Source of the DNA: Paracoccaceae bacterium
GTDB taxonomy: Bacteria; Pseudomonadota; Alphaproteobacteria; Rhodobacterales; Rhodobacteraceae
Length of the DNA stretch: 64,000 nucleotides
Reading direction: 5' to 3'
Assembly (NCBI GenBank): GCA_027486345.1
Contig: JAIXPH010000032.1
Location: 62,001 to 126,000, forward strand
This document shows, piece by piece, positions 11,447 through 20,828 of the stretch. Numbering within the stretch: position 1 is the first letter of the stretch; every line of letters begins with the position of its first letter. The notes below the pieces were generated by a model. It did no database searches. It saw only the letters and a program-made list of their open reading frames with translations, and had not been told where the DNA came from. The translations under genes and the position numbers were made by a program.

Positions 11447-12103
11447 ATGCGTGTGGGTGCATGGTGGGGCGCGGCCTGTTTCGCCGCAGGGCTGGCGGCC
11501 GGGTCTGGCGCCTGGGCCGAGGGCGAGCGGGCCGGGGATTTCGATCTTTACGTGATGGCGCTGTCCTGGTCCGCGAATTGGTGCGCGCTTGAGGGCGACG
11601 GGCGCGACGATCCGCAATGCGATGCGGGGCGGGGTCTCAGTTTCGTGCTGCATGGGCTTTGGCCCCAGTATGACAGCGACGGCTGGCCCAGCTATTGCCG
11701 CACCGGGGAGGCGGACCCCTCACGCGGATTGACCGCCGCGCAGGTGGATGTGTTCGGCGGGGCGGGGCTGGCGTTCTATCAGTGGAAGAAGCACGGGCGC
11801 TGTTCAGGGCTTTCGGCGACGGATTACTACGATGCCGCGCGGACTGCGTTCCGGTCGGTGACCATCCCCGAGGTGTTCCGCAAGTTGCGGCGCGAGGTCG
11901 AACTGCCCGCCGATGTGGTGGAGGAGGCGTTTCTTGAGGCCAACCCCCAGCTTTCCCCGCAGCAGGTCTTTGTCACCTGCGACGAAGGCATGATCCAGGA
12001 GGTGCGGATTTGTCTCGCATCAGACCTGTCCCCCACCGACTGCCCGCGCGACACGGTACGGGCCTGTCGGTTGACGGATGCGGTGATGGAGCCGGTAAGG
12101 TGA
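11447..12103 (+). CDS. Ribonuclease T2 family protein, secreted
   Basis: RNase T2 enzymes cleave single-stranded RNA through 2',3'-cyclic phosphates, usually in the periplasm. The 218-residue product starts with a signal peptide (hydrophobic to about residue 24, GAWA-EG cleavage). Both active-site blocks are present: CAS I SFVLHGLWPQ with H69, and CAS II WKKHGRC with H116. The cysteines expected to form disulfides are also there. The start at 11447 fits the signal peptide and a GAGGAAAG ribosome site; an in-frame ATG 18 bases upstream is less likely. It stands alone, divergent from trcR. Confidence 0.88.
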   Translation: MRVGAWWGAACFAAGLAAGSGAWAEGERAGDFDLYVMALSWSANWCALEGDGRDDPQCDAGRGLSFVLHGLWPQYDSDGWPSYCRTGEADPSRGLTAAQVDVFGGAGLAFYQWKKHGRCSGLSATDYYDAARTAFRSVTIPEVFRKLRREVELPADVVEEAFLEANPQLSPQQVFVTCDEGMIQEVRICLASDLSPTDCPRDTVRACRLTDAVMEPVR

Positions 12104-12127
12104 AAGAGTTTTGGTCGTAGAGCACAA

Positions 12128-12263
12128 GGCGTTTTGAAAGGCTCCGGGTGAGCGTTTCAAAACGCCGCCGTTAGGTCCGTGCGGAGACCGCCGGGATGTG
12201 CGCCTCTGGCGCGCAGACCGAGGGGGCGGTCTGCGCGCGGACCGTGGCTTTGGGCCACGGTCC
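12128..12263. repeat. Three tandem palindromes between convergent genes
   Basis: Three perfect inverted repeats fill the gap between the RNase T2 gene and the M16 gene. GGCGTTTTGAAA has a 15-base loop (12128-12166). GCGCGCAGACCG has a 6-base loop (12209-12238). GGACCGTGGC has a 5-base loop (12239-12263). None has a clear T tract. They probably act together as a bidirectional termination or transcript-end block. Confidence 0.65.
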
Positions 12264-12286
12264 AACACTGACCGCTGCGCAGAGGA

Positions 12287-13603
12287 TCACTCCGTCGCCG
12301 TCACGCCTTCAGGCTCCCCGACCACGACGAACCGCAAATCGCCCTCACGGAACAGCCGTGCCGCCACGCGCTGCACGTCGGCCATCGTCACCGCCTCGAC
12401 CTTTTCATTCCGGGTCTTGGGGTAATCCGGCGTCAGGCCCAGCGACTGCATGCCCACCATGATCGACGAGAGCGCCTCATTTCCGTCAAAGCGCAGGGGA
12501 TAGGCGCCGGTCATGTAGGTCTTGGTGTCCTGCAATTCCGGTTCGGTGATGCCCTCTTTGGCGATGCGGGCCCATTCGTCGCGGATCACCTGAATGGCCT
12601 GCGCGACATTTTCATTCGCCACCGCCGCCGATCCCATGATCATCTCGGCATGGTCATAGACGGCGTTCGACGTGCCGATCCCATAGGTCAGCCCACGCTT
12701 TTCGCGCACCTCTTCCATCAGCCGCGACGAGAATCCGCCGCCGCCCAGCACCTCATTCACGATCATCGCGGCAAAGTAATCCGGGTCGGATTGCCGGATG
12801 CCGCCTTGGGCAAAGAGGACCGAGGATTGCGGGCCGGGGAAATCGATCACCGTCACCCCCGGTTTCAACGCTGACACGGCCGTTTCCGGCAAAGGCGCAC
12901 CCGTTGCAGGCAATGCGCCAAGCAGCCTATCGACCAGCTTGCCCAAATCCTGAGGCGTGATGTCCCCTGCAGCGCCCACCAGAACGCGGTCGCGCGCCAA
13001 GGCCGCCTTATGCGCGGCAAGGATATCGTCACGGGTCAGGGCGGAAACGCTTTCCTCGGTCCCGTCGCCGCTGCTGCCATAGGGGTGATCCGGATAGGCC
13101 ATCGCCCAGAGCGCCTGAGAGGCCAGATTGTCCGGGTCCTTGGCATTGGCGCGGATGCTCGACAGCATCTGCCCTTTCACCCGGTCCAGTGCGGCCTGAT
13201 CAAAGCGCGGCTCTTGCAGCGTCTTGCGCAGCAATTCCACCGCCTGATCGCGGTTTTCGGTCAGGAACTGTGCCTGAATGTCCACGCCATCGGCATCGAC
13301 GCTGAACGAGAACGATGCGGCCAAACCTTCACGCGCCGTGGCGAAGGCTTGGGAATCCATATCCGCCGCCCCTTCTTCCAGCGTGTAGGTCATCAGACTG
13401 ACCGCCCCGCGTTTGCCCGGCGCGTCAAGGCTGGAGCCGCCCTGAAACCGGATGTGCAGTGAGGTGAAGGGGATGTCATGGCTTTCCACCAGCCATGCCT
13501 TTGCCCCAGCGGGAGAGGTCACCTCTTGAATTTCCACCGCCGCCAGCGCGGGTGAGGCCAGCGTCAGACCCAGAACAAAGCCCAGATTGCGCAACATCTT
13601 CAT
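12287..13603 (-). CDS. M16 peptidase-like protein, HXXEH motif absent
   Basis: This 438-residue exported protein has the M16 (pitrilysin) fold. A signal peptide (MKMLRNLGFVLGLTLASPALA) is followed by the two M16 halves, with RGLTYGIGT and RFxGxE-like blocks in the C-terminal half. The zinc motif HXXEH is missing: the matching position reads LMTYTLEEGA. M16 proteins often work as pairs with one active and one inactive chain, and the gene just upstream has the motif. The start at 13603 overlaps the upstream stop by 4 bases. The substrate is unknown. Confidence 0.88.
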   Translation of the reverse strand: MKMLRNLGFVLGLTLASPALAAVEIQEVTSPAGAKAWLVESHDIPFTSLHIRFQGGSSLDAPGKRGAVSLMTYTLEEGAADMDSQAFATAREGLAASFSFSVDADGVDIQAQFLTENRDQAVELLRKTLQEPRFDQAALDRVKGQMLSSIRANAKDPDNLASQALWAMAYPDHPYGSSGDGTEESVSALTRDDILAAHKAALARDRVLVGAAGDITPQDLGKLVDRLLGALPATGAPLPETAVSALKPGVTVIDFPGPQSSVLFAQGGIRQSDPDYFAAMIVNEVLGGGGFSSRLMEEVREKRGLTYGIGTSNAVYDHAEMIMGSAAVANENVAQAIQVIRDEWARIAKEGITEPELQDTKTYMTGAYPLRFDGNEALSSIMVGMQSLGLTPDYPKTRNEKVEAVTMADVQRVAARLFREGDLRFVVVGEPEGVTATE

Positions 13604-14943
13604 TGGCCCGCCTCCGTGGTGTTGTCTTTCATCAACCAGCCCGTGACCGACCGATTGGCGTCCAGCACCTCTGCCGCCGCCGCCTTGACGTCTTCGGGCG
13701 TGACGGCGGCCAGCACGGCGGGCCAATCCTCGACATCCTTGATGGTCAGGCCCGTCGCCAAAGCCTCGCCATAGCGGTTGGCCAGACCTTCGGCATCGTC
13801 GCGCGAATAGATGTCCGCCGCCTTGATCTGGGTTTTCACCCGCTCGAACGCCGCAGGATCGGGACCGGTTTTCAGGAATTCGGCCAGAACCTGATCCAGC
13901 TTCGCCTCTGCCTGCTCCAGCGTCACACCCGGCAGGGGCACCACCACCAGCGAGAATGTCGTGTCATCCAGCGAGGTGCCGTCGTAGCCCGCCGCCGTAT
14001 AGACCGCCGTCTGGCTGTCAAACTGCATCGCGCGGGCAAGAACGGATGTCGTGCCATTGCCGCCCAGCAATTCGGCCAGATAGACCAGCGCCGCCGCTTT
14101 CTTCTGGTCGCCGGGGTCGCGTTCGGGGGCAAGGTAGATGCGTTGGATATAGGGTTCCGACACCCGCTCATCCGTCAGGGTCATGCGGCGGGGGGCGATC
14201 TGCGGGGGTTCGGACGGGCGGTTGCGGGGTTGGATGTTCCCGGCAGGCGGGATCGGGCCATAATGGGTTTCGGCCAAGGCCTTGACCTCTTCGGGCTCCA
14301 AATCCCCGGCCACCACGAGGATCGCGTTGTCTGGCGCGTAATGTGCGGCATAGAAGGCCTCGGCATCCGCCTGCGTCAGTCCCTCCATCTCATGCTTCCA
14401 GCCGATGATCGGGATGCCGTAAGGGTGGTTCAGATACAGCGCCGCGCGCATCTGTTCGGTCAGCAGCGCACCCGGCGATGAATCCGTCCGCTGGTTGCGT
14501 TCTTCGATGATGACCGACCGTTCGGGGTCCACCTCTGACGCCGGAAGCTTCAGATTGTGCATCCGGTCAGCTTCCATCGTCATCATCAGATCAAGACGGT
14601 CCGCCGCCACGCGCTGGAAATAGGCGGTGTAATCCCAACTGGTGAAGGCATTGTCCGACCCGCCCTGCTTGGCCACCACCTTGGACAATTCACCGGGGGC
14701 GAGTGTGTCGGTGCCCTTGAACATCAGATGTTCCAGAAAATGCGCGATGCCCGATTTTCCCGGCGCCTCATCCGCCGCACCGGTGCGATACCAGACCATA
14801 TGCACCACCACGGGTGCGCGGTGATCCTCGATCACCACCACTTGCAGGCCGTTCTTCAGCGCAAACGTCGTGACATCCTCGGCCAGCGCGGGGCTGGTCA
14901 GGGACATCATCGCCATCAGCGGCAAACCCAGTCGGAAACGCAT
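13600..14943 (-). CDS. M16 family zinc metallopeptidase, secreted
   Basis: This 447-residue pitrilysin-family peptidase is the catalytic partner of the following gene. A signal peptide ends near residue 21 (SPALA-ED). The zinc site HFLEH occupies residues 68-72, and the third ligand Glu lies in VIIEERNQR about 76 residues further on. The active half is N-terminal and the C-terminal half is the structural domain. Overlap with the next gene supports translation as a pair that forms a heterodimer in the periplasm, by analogy with characterised M16 pairs. Confidence 0.92.
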   Translation of the reverse strand: MRFRLGLPLMAMMSLTSPALAEDVTTFALKNGLQVVVIEDHRAPVVVHMVWYRTGAADEAPGKSGIAHFLEHLMFKGTDTLAPGELSKVVAKQGGSDNAFTSWDYTAYFQRVAADRLDLMMTMEADRMHNLKLPASEVDPERSVIIEERNQRTDSSPGALLTEQMRAALYLNHPYGIPIIGWKHEMEGLTQADAEAFYAAHYAPDNAILVVAGDLEPEEVKALAETHYGPIPPAGNIQPRNRPSEPPQIAPRRMTLTDERVSEPYIQRIYLAPERDPGDQKKAAALVYLAELLGGNGTTSVLARAMQFDSQTAVYTAAGYDGTSLDDTTFSLVVVPLPGVTLEQAEAKLDQVLAEFLKTGPDPAAFERVKTQIKAADIYSRDDAEGLANRYGEALATGLTIKDVEDWPAVLAAVTPEDVKAAAAEVLDANRSVTGWLMKDNTTEAGQ

Positions 14944-15044
14944 GTCACCTCCGCTTTGGTCCGTTATGCCGCACTCTTGGCCGGACCTTTGGCAGGGAAC
15001 CTGCGCCGGGAATGGCAGGGGATCAACCCCGGCCTACGCGGTTG

Positions 15045-15578
15045 TTACTTTTCGCCATCCTGCGGGGGTGGGGCGGACGGGGTGCGCGCGCCCGCCTTGC
15101 GCCAGCGCCACAGCTCTGCCTGTTGGTCCAAGGACATGTCGGCATAGGCGGCGTAGTAAACGTTCACGTTGAACAGCCGTTCCAGCAAGCGGCCATTGTT
15201 GTCGCGCCGCCAGTCCAGATCTTCGGCCGCCAGCGTGTCGCGGATACCGCCCGTCACGCCAAACCGCCCGGCCGAGGCGACAAGCGCGCCGTCCGCCGAC
15301 GGCACGCCACCCGCCGGGCGCAGGTTGCCACCAAGGGCGGCAACGGCATCGGCTTGCGGGTTGTGATCGGTCAGGTTGGCCCCGCCCGGCGTGGGTTCGG
15401 GAAGCGCGGCCAGATCGGTGGGCATTTCCAGCGCCTTGGGCGGCAGAATGGCAAACTCATCCGGCGTTCCGTCCGAGCGGATGTTCATCAGTTCTGGCGC
15501 GCGGTCGGACCGACCACAGGCCGACAGCGCCAGCACCACCGCACCCGCCACTGCGAGGACCATCCGTGCTGACCGCAT
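15045..15578 (-). CDS. DUF3035 lipoprotein, BamF-like
   Basis: This is a 177-residue lipoprotein with the lipobox LSAC and acylated Cys at residue 21. The mature part is Pro/Asp-rich and has no enzyme motif. It matches the DUF3035 family, whose members are linked to BamF, an alphaproteobacterial accessory of the outer-membrane beta-barrel assembly machine. That role is known for the family and not visible here. It sits between lspA, which would process it, and the M16 pair, all on one strand. Confidence 0.75.
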   Translation of the reverse strand: MRSARMVLAVAGAVVLALSACGRSDRAPELMNIRSDGTPDEFAILPPKALEMPTDLAALPEPTPGGANLTDHNPQADAVAALGGNLRPAGGVPSADGALVASAGRFGVTGGIRDTLAAEDLDWRRDNNGRLLERLFNVNVYYAAYADMSLDQQAELWRWRKAGARTPSAPPPQDGEK

Positions 15579-15662
15579 AACCGCCTCCGTCCCGTTTCCG
15601 CCTTCGTCTTAGCGCAAGCCGCCCCGCCCGTCACGGGTCTTTAGCACGGGATCGGCGGTGGT

Positions 15663-16163
15663 TCACTTGCCCTTGCGGGCCTTGGCCTCCGATGTGCCGC
15701 TGAACAGGATCAGCCCGATGGCCCCGGCAAAGATCGTCACATCCGCCACGTTGAAGGCATAGGGGTTTTCAATGCCGCAGCAGGACATGTTCAGGAAATC
15801 CGCCACCGCGCCATAAAGGATGCGGTCCACCACATTGCCCAAAGCCCCGCCGACCAGCAGGCCGGTTGCCACCAGATGCCAGCGGGCGGCATCGCCCTTG
15901 CCCGCCGTTTCGCGGGCGGTCCAGACCCAGACCCACGCGGAGATCACCACCGAGACGGCAACCAGAACCCAAGGCATGAAGTCGGCGTCATTGGCAAACA
16001 GGCCGAAGTTCACCCCCCGGTTCCACGCCATGCGAAAGGTCAGGAAGGGGGCGACGACATCGATCTCGCCCCGGTTCATCAGGTCAAGCCCGCGCACCAC
16101 GGCGAATTTCGTGACCTGATCCAGAAGGAATGTCGCCGCCGCGACCTTGGCTGCCAAGCGCAT
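15663..16163 (-). CDS. lspA: Lipoprotein signal peptidase (signal peptidase II)
   Basis: LspA cuts prolipoproteins before the lipid-modified cysteine. The 166-residue protein has four membrane helices, and both catalytic aspartates are in their motifs: D113 in GALGNVVDR and D141 in AFNVADV. The ATG lies 2 bases beyond the purH stop, so purH-lspA are one unit, followed by the BamF-like lipoprotein gene. Confidence 0.95.
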   Translation of the reverse strand: MRLAAKVAAATFLLDQVTKFAVVRGLDLMNRGEIDVVAPFLTFRMAWNRGVNFGLFANDADFMPWVLVAVSVVISAWVWVWTARETAGKGDAARWHLVATGLLVGGALGNVVDRILYGAVADFLNMSCCGIENPYAFNVADVTIFAGAIGLILFSGTSEAKARKGK

Positions 16164-16165
16164 GG

Positions 16166-17752
16166 TCAGTGCCGGAAATGACGCTGGCCGGTAAAGACCA
16201 TCGCCAGACCTGCGGCGTCGGCGGCGGCGATCACCTCATCGTCGCGCATCGACCCACCGGGTTGGATGATGGCCGTGGCCCCGGCCTCAGCCGCCGCGAT
16301 CAGGCCGTCGGCAAAGGGAAAGAACGCATCCGACGCCACGACAGACCCTTGGGTCAGCGGCGCGGACAGGCCCAGCGCTTCGGCCATGTCCTGCGATTTG
16401 CGGGCGGCGATGCGGGTGGAGTCGATCCGGCTCATCTGTCCCGCGCCGACCCCCACCGTGGCCCCGCCTTTGACATAAATGATGGCGTTGGATTTGACGT
16501 GCTTGGCCACTTTCCACGCGAACAGCAGGTCGGTCAGTTCCGCATCGGTCGGCGCGCGTTTCGTCACCACCTTCAGGTCAGCGGGGGTGACAAACCCCGC
16601 ATCCCGGTCCTGCACAAGAAAGCCACCGGCCACCTGTTTGAAGGCCAGCCCCTTGGAGCGCGCATCGGGCAATCCGGCGGTGGTCAGAAGGCGCAGGTTT
16701 TTCTTGGTGGCAAAGATCGCCTTGGCCTCATCGCTGGCGCCCGGCGCAATGACGACTTCGGTGAAAATCTCGATGATCTTTTCCGCCGTCTCCGCGTCCA
16801 ATGGCTGGTTCAGGGCTACGATCCCGCCAAAGGCAGAAGTGCGGTCACAGTCATAGGCGCGGGCGTAAGCCTCGGCCAAACTCGCACCCAGCGCCACGCC
16901 GCAGGGATTGGCGTGTTTGATGATGGCGCAGGCGGGCGCGTCGCCCGCAAACTCCGCCACCAGTTCAAAGGCGGCATCGGTGTCGTTGATGTTGTTGTAG
17001 GACAATTCCTTGCCCTGCCATTGCCGCGCGGTCGCCACCCCTTCGCGCTTTGACCCGTCGGTGTAGAAGGCCGCCGATTGATGCGGGTTTTCGCCATAGC
17101 GCAGCCCCTGCGCCAGCTTGCCGCCAAAGGTCTTGTGGCGCGGGGTTCGTTCGCCAATGTGCCCCGCCAGCCACGCCGACACGGCGGTGTCATAGGCCGC
17201 CGTCTTGGCATAGGCCGTCAGCGCCATCTTCTGGCGGAAGGCCAGCGTCGTGGCCCCGTCATGTGCGGCCAACTGGTCAAGGAAGGGCTGGTAATCCGCC
17301 GGGTCGGTCAGCACGGTGACGAACTTGTGGTTCTTGGACGCCGCGCGGATCATCGCCGGACCGCCGATGTCGATATTCTCGATGCAGGTGGCGTGGTCGG
17401 CGCCCTTGGCCACGGTTTCCTCGAACGGATAGAGGTTCACGATCAGCAGATCGATCGGCTCGATCCCATGCGCGGCCATCGCCAGCAGGTGTTCGTCATC
17501 ATCGCGCAGCGCCAACAGCGCGCCGTGCACATTGGGGTGCAGCGTCTTGACCCGGCCATCCATCATTTCCGGAAAGCCGGTCACGTCCGAGACGTCCCGC
17601 ACCTTCAGCCCCGCCGTCCTGAGCATGCCAGAGGTGCCGCCGGTCGAGATCAGCTCCACCCCCCGCGCCGAAAGCGCCCGTGCAAGGTCCAAGAGGCCCG
17701 ACTTGTCCGACACGGAAATCAGCGCGCGACCGATGGGAACGAGGTTGGTCAT
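16166..17752 (-). CDS. purH: Bifunctional AICAR formyltransferase / IMP cyclohydrolase
   Basis: PurH does the last two steps of IMP synthesis. The N-terminal MGS-like domain (about 1-150, [19 protein letters not shown]) is the cyclohydrolase. The remainder is the AICAR transformylase with the IIKHANPCG motif (Lys-His catalytic pair) and [10 protein letters not shown] near the C-terminal third. The length of 528 is normal. It is preceded by a heparinase-like gene and followed by lspA. Confidence 0.97.
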   Translation of the reverse strand: MTNLVPIGRALISVSDKSGLLDLARALSARGVELISTGGTSGMLRTAGLKVRDVSDVTGFPEMMDGRVKTLHPNVHGALLALRDDDEHLLAMAAHGIEPIDLLIVNLYPFEETVAKGADHATCIENIDIGGPAMIRAASKNHKFVTVLTDPADYQPFLDQLAAHDGATTLAFRQKMALTAYAKTAAYDTAVSAWLAGHIGERTPRHKTFGGKLAQGLRYGENPHQSAAFYTDGSKREGVATARQWQGKELSYNNINDTDAAFELVAEFAGDAPACAIIKHANPCGVALGASLAEAYARAYDCDRTSAFGGIVALNQPLDAETAEKIIEIFTEVVIAPGASDEAKAIFATKKNLRLLTTAGLPDARSKGLAFKQVAGGFLVQDRDAGFVTPADLKVVTKRAPTDAELTDLLFAWKVAKHVKSNAIIYVKGGATVGVGAGQMSRIDSTRIAARKSQDMAEALGLSAPLTQGSVVASDAFFPFADGLIAAAEAGATAIIQPGGSMRDDEVIAAADAAGLAMVFTGQRHFRH

Positions 17753-17782
17753 GGGGGCTTGCCCTCCTGAAAGCGACTCGAA

Positions 17783-19507
17783 CTAGACCGGGACCGGCAA
17801 ATCCTCGCGGTCCAGATCGCGGATGGCCAGCGGAGTATCCTGTGCCTTCGCCAAGGTCCAGCCGATCCGCGTCTGAAGCACGGTCACAAGGCCGGAAAGC
17901 ACGATCTGTTTTGTCGCACGTGGCTGCAATCGCCCTTTTTCAAGGTAGACCGAGGATTGCAGCGACAAGTCACAGCGCCCGTCATGGCGGAAGACCCAGA
18001 TCTCGCCCGACTTCAGCGCCATCGACACGGCAGTGCCGCCCATGTCCAGCTGCGCATCCACATCCGGGTGCAGATGCAGGCGCACGGCAAAGGGGATGCC
18101 CGCGCCCTTGGCCAGCAAGGGGGCAAGGATGCGGGTTTCTGCCGGAGTCCGCGCCTCCAGCAGGTCCGTCCCGGTCAGGCGGCGGCCCGCGATGTCAAGG
18201 CTCAGCACCCGGCCGTGGGTGAGCCCATGCGTGACGCTCCACCCGCCATGCGCGGCAGAGACATGCAGACCGGCATTGTCATGCGCCTGCGTCACGCCCA
18301 GAAACGGGGCGCGGTCGGTCAGGATGTCTTGTGTGCCACGCCCGAATCGGCTGGAGGAAAAGCCTTCCAGCGACAGGGTGGAATGGCTGGCCGTCGCCCG
18401 CCCCGCCCGCCGCCATTCCGCGCCAAAGGGGGTTCCGGACCCGCAACTGACGATCAGGGGTCGCCGCCCCGAGGTCAGTTCGAACCCCAGAGTGGAGGCA
18501 TGGGCCGATGCGCCAGCCCGCAGGCCCGGCGGCGCGGCGCAATCCACGATCACCGTTGTCCGACCCGACGCGAGCCGCGCGAAGCCCATCGCCAGCCCCG
18601 GTCCCGGCGCGCCGCGCACCCCCGACAGGGCAAGCGCGCTGTCCAGCCGCCCCTCCAGCCCGCGACCACCGCCGTGAAACCGGGCCAGCCCGCCATCGGC
18701 ATGGCGCAAAGCGCGCAAGGTGGGGGCCATCCGCTCCATCGCCGCGGGGATTTCGGGGGGGATCGTGGCCTCGGCCTCGGCCAGCGCGAGACGGGCCCAG
18801 TTCAGCAGGGTGAAGACGTCCAGCAGTTCTTCGGGATTGCGCGTCGGGATGCCGCCGCCCGCGTCGATGTCCTGTCGGCAATCCTGTGCCAAGGCGGCCA
18901 GCGCGGGGCGGGTCAGGGCCTGCATCCCCTCAAGCGCCAATCCGGCGACGATCAGGCCGGTCAGCGCCTCGAACCGGGGCAGGCCAGGCTGCGCGCGGGT
19001 CCAGGCCCGCGCCAGATAGCGCACCTGTCGGCTGGCACTGGCGAAATAGGCCGCGCTGTCGGCAGGCGGACGCCCGACCAGAAGAAAGGGCGCGTGGTTG
19101 ATCCAGCGGATCAGCCGCCGCCCGGTCAGATTGGGGGTCCAGCCCGGCCCGGTGCCCTTGGGCGTGGCGGCGATCCAACCATAGGTCCAATCCTGCGCCC
19201 GTTTTCGCGCCGGTGCGTCGGCCACGGCGGCCAGATCGTCCAGCCAGCCGAAGCCGTGGATCTCCGCCGCAAAGGCGGCATCGGGCGGGGTGATCTCCCA
19301 CAGGGATTTTCCGGGGGCCTCGACCAGATGGCCCGCGAACAGGAAATTGCCCGCCACCAATTGCTTGCCGCGCGCATAAAGCCCGATGGACCGGGGTTCC
19401 GGCTGCGAGACAAACCCCGAGGCCGCCTTGCCAAAGCCGGCCCGCCATATGGCAAGCCGGTTGCCAAGCGTCATGCCGCCCCCCCGCGCGCCGCCATTTG
19501 CCGCCAT
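17783..19507 (-). CDS. Heparinase II/III family protein
   Basis: This protein of about 574 residues is of the heparinase II/III (alginate lyase-like) type: a helical toroid in the first half (about 90-320), then a beta-sandwich C-terminal domain (GRRPLIVSCGSGTPFGAEWRRAG, ATASHSTLSLEG). The ASHSTLSLEG segment contains the His expected in the family. No signal peptide is clear. The ATG at 19507 has a GCAGGGTGA ribosome site; the frame opens further to 19588. Such genes sit next to purH in many Rhodobacteraceae, but their substrate is not known. It may act on a cell-surface polysaccharide. Confidence 0.78.
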   Translation of the reverse strand: MAANGGARGGGMTLGNRLAIWRAGFGKAASGFVSQPEPRSIGLYARGKQLVAGNFLFAGHLVEAPGKSLWEITPPDAAFAAEIHGFGWLDDLAAVADAPARKRAQDWTYGWIAATPKGTGPGWTPNLTGRRLIRWINHAPFLLVGRPPADSAAYFASASRQVRYLARAWTRAQPGLPRFEALTGLIVAGLALEGMQALTRPALAALAQDCRQDIDAGGGIPTRNPEELLDVFTLLNWARLALAEAEATIPPEIPAAMERMAPTLRALRHADGGLARFHGGGRGLEGRLDSALALSGVRGAPGPGLAMGFARLASGRTTVIVDCAAPPGLRAGASAHASTLGFELTSGRRPLIVSCGSGTPFGAEWRRAGRATASHSTLSLEGFSSSRFGRGTQDILTDRAPFLGVTQAHDNAGLHVSAAHGGWSVTHGLTHGRVLSLDIAGRRLTGTDLLEARTPAETRILAPLLAKGAGIPFAVRLHLHPDVDAQLDMGGTAVSMALKSGEIWVFRHDGRCDLSLQSSVYLEKGRLQPRATKQIVLSGLVTVLQTRIGWTLAKAQDTPLAIRDLDREDLPVPV

Positions 19508-19612
19508 GTCACCCTGCAACGCAAACCTGCCGTCCGGGTTCTGCCCCGGATCACAGGCGACACTAGCCGCGCGCGCCGCGATTGTCACCCGCCCAGCGTC
19601 GCGCGTGCCGTC

Positions 19613-19882
19613 TCAATTGTCGTTGATGTCGCGGTCCCACAGCTTCACCTGCCCCGGCTGTCTGCCAAAGGCCGCGCGTAGCCCCAGCCACGACAGGACC
19701 GACAGCACGGCAAAGACAAGGATCAGAGGCGCAAGGCTGTGCGACAGGCCCAGCGCGACGACGATCCCTGTCAGCACCGCGCCAAGCGCGAAGCCCAGAA
19801 AGATGAACCCCGGGGCCAGCACCTCAAGCACGCCCAGAAGGAAGCCCCCCGCGACCCAGACCCACCAGACCTGCCACAGCAT
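19613..19882 (-). CDS. NfeD-family membrane protein (short form)
   Basis: The 89-residue product has two to three hydrophobic helices (WWVWVAGGFLLGVLEVLAPGFIFLGFALGAVLTGIV and LAPLILVFAVLSVLSW) and a short hydrophilic tail. The shape and the pairing with an SPFH gene match NfeD/YbbK-like proteins. The pair is thought to help organise membrane domains. It begins 3 bases after the SPFH gene stop. The soluble OB-fold domain of longer NfeD proteins is absent. Confidence 0.8.
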   Translation of the reverse strand: MLWQVWWVWVAGGFLLGVLEVLAPGFIFLGFALGAVLTGIVVALGLSHSLAPLILVFAVLSVLSWLGLRAAFGRQPGQVKLWDRDINDN

Positions 19883-19885
19883 GGA

Positions 19886-20764
19886 TCACCCCCGCGCTTT
19901 CAACAGGTTGAAGGCGTTGCCAAAGGCCTCCATCGCGGCGGCGGGCAGGATGATGGTCTGCTTGCCCTGCCCCACGGCCACGGCCTGCAACGCCTCCACC
20001 TGTTTGAGCGCGACTTGGTATTGCGCGGCCTCCAGCCCGCTTTCCTTGATCGCGCCCGCGATGACGGCGGTGGCAAAGGCCTCTGCCTCGGCGGTGATGC
20101 GCTTGGCCTTGGCCTGTTGTTCGGCGGCGTAAAGTTCGGCATCGGCGGACAGTTCGACGGCGCGCTTTTTCCCCTCGGCCTCCATCACCTGCGCGCGGCG
20201 GGCGCGTTCGGCGTTGAGCTGTTGCAGCATCGCGGCGCGGGTGGCGTCATCGAGATTGACGTCAAGGATTTCGGCGCGCGTCACCTCTACCCCCCAGTCA
20301 TCGACCATCATGCGGACCTGTTCGCGCACCCGTTCGATCAGTTGCGCGCGGTTGGATTGCACCTGATCCAGTTCCAGTTTGCCGATTTCAGACCGCACGA
20401 TCCCGGCGACGGTAGTCGAGATTGCGCCATCCACATCGCGGATGCGATAGACCGTCTTTTCTGGTTCGGTGATGCGGTAGAACACGCTGGTTTCCACCTT
20501 TACCAACACGTTGTCGGCGGTGATCGCGTCCTGTGAATTGGTCGGCAACTGGCGTTCCAGAACCGAGACCTTGTGGCGCACGGTATCAAGGAAGGGGATG
20601 ATAAGATTGACCCCCGGTCCCAGCACCGCCTTCAGCCGACCCAACCGCTCCACCACATATTTGTCGCTTTGCGGCACGATATGCACCGCCTTGAACAGCG
20701 TGATGATGATGAAGGCGGCAATGGCCAGAAACACCGCATTTCCGCCGATAAGCTGTTCGTCCAC
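19886..20764 (-). CDS. SPFH/band 7 membrane protein (stomatin/QmcA-like)
   Basis: This 292-residue protein has an N-terminal membrane anchor (about 8-28), then the SPFH domain (VPQSDKYVVERLGRLKAVLGPGVNLIIPFLD), then an Ala/Glu-rich coiled coil (about 180-250, ARRAQVMEAEGKKRAVEL). It belongs to the stomatin/prohibitin/QmcA group, which forms oligomeric rings in membranes. The partner NfeD-like gene follows after 3 bases. Its role in lipid domains or protease control is family knowledge only. Confidence 0.9.
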   Translation of the reverse strand: MDEQLIGGNAVFLAIAAFIIITLFKAVHIVPQSDKYVVERLGRLKAVLGPGVNLIIPFLDTVRHKVSVLERQLPTNSQDAITADNVLVKVETSVFYRITEPEKTVYRIRDVDGAISTTVAGIVRSEIGKLELDQVQSNRAQLIERVREQVRMMVDDWGVEVTRAEILDVNLDDATRAAMLQQLNAERARRAQVMEAEGKKRAVELSADAELYAAEQQAKAKRITAEAEAFATAVIAGAIKESGLEAAQYQVALKQVEALQAVAVGQGKQTIILPAAAMEAFGNAFNLLKARG

Positions 20765-20828
20765 CTGTTACTCCTGACATGCCGATTACACTTGGAAGAT
20801 GTGTCCCTTCGCGCCCCGGTGCAAGCGG

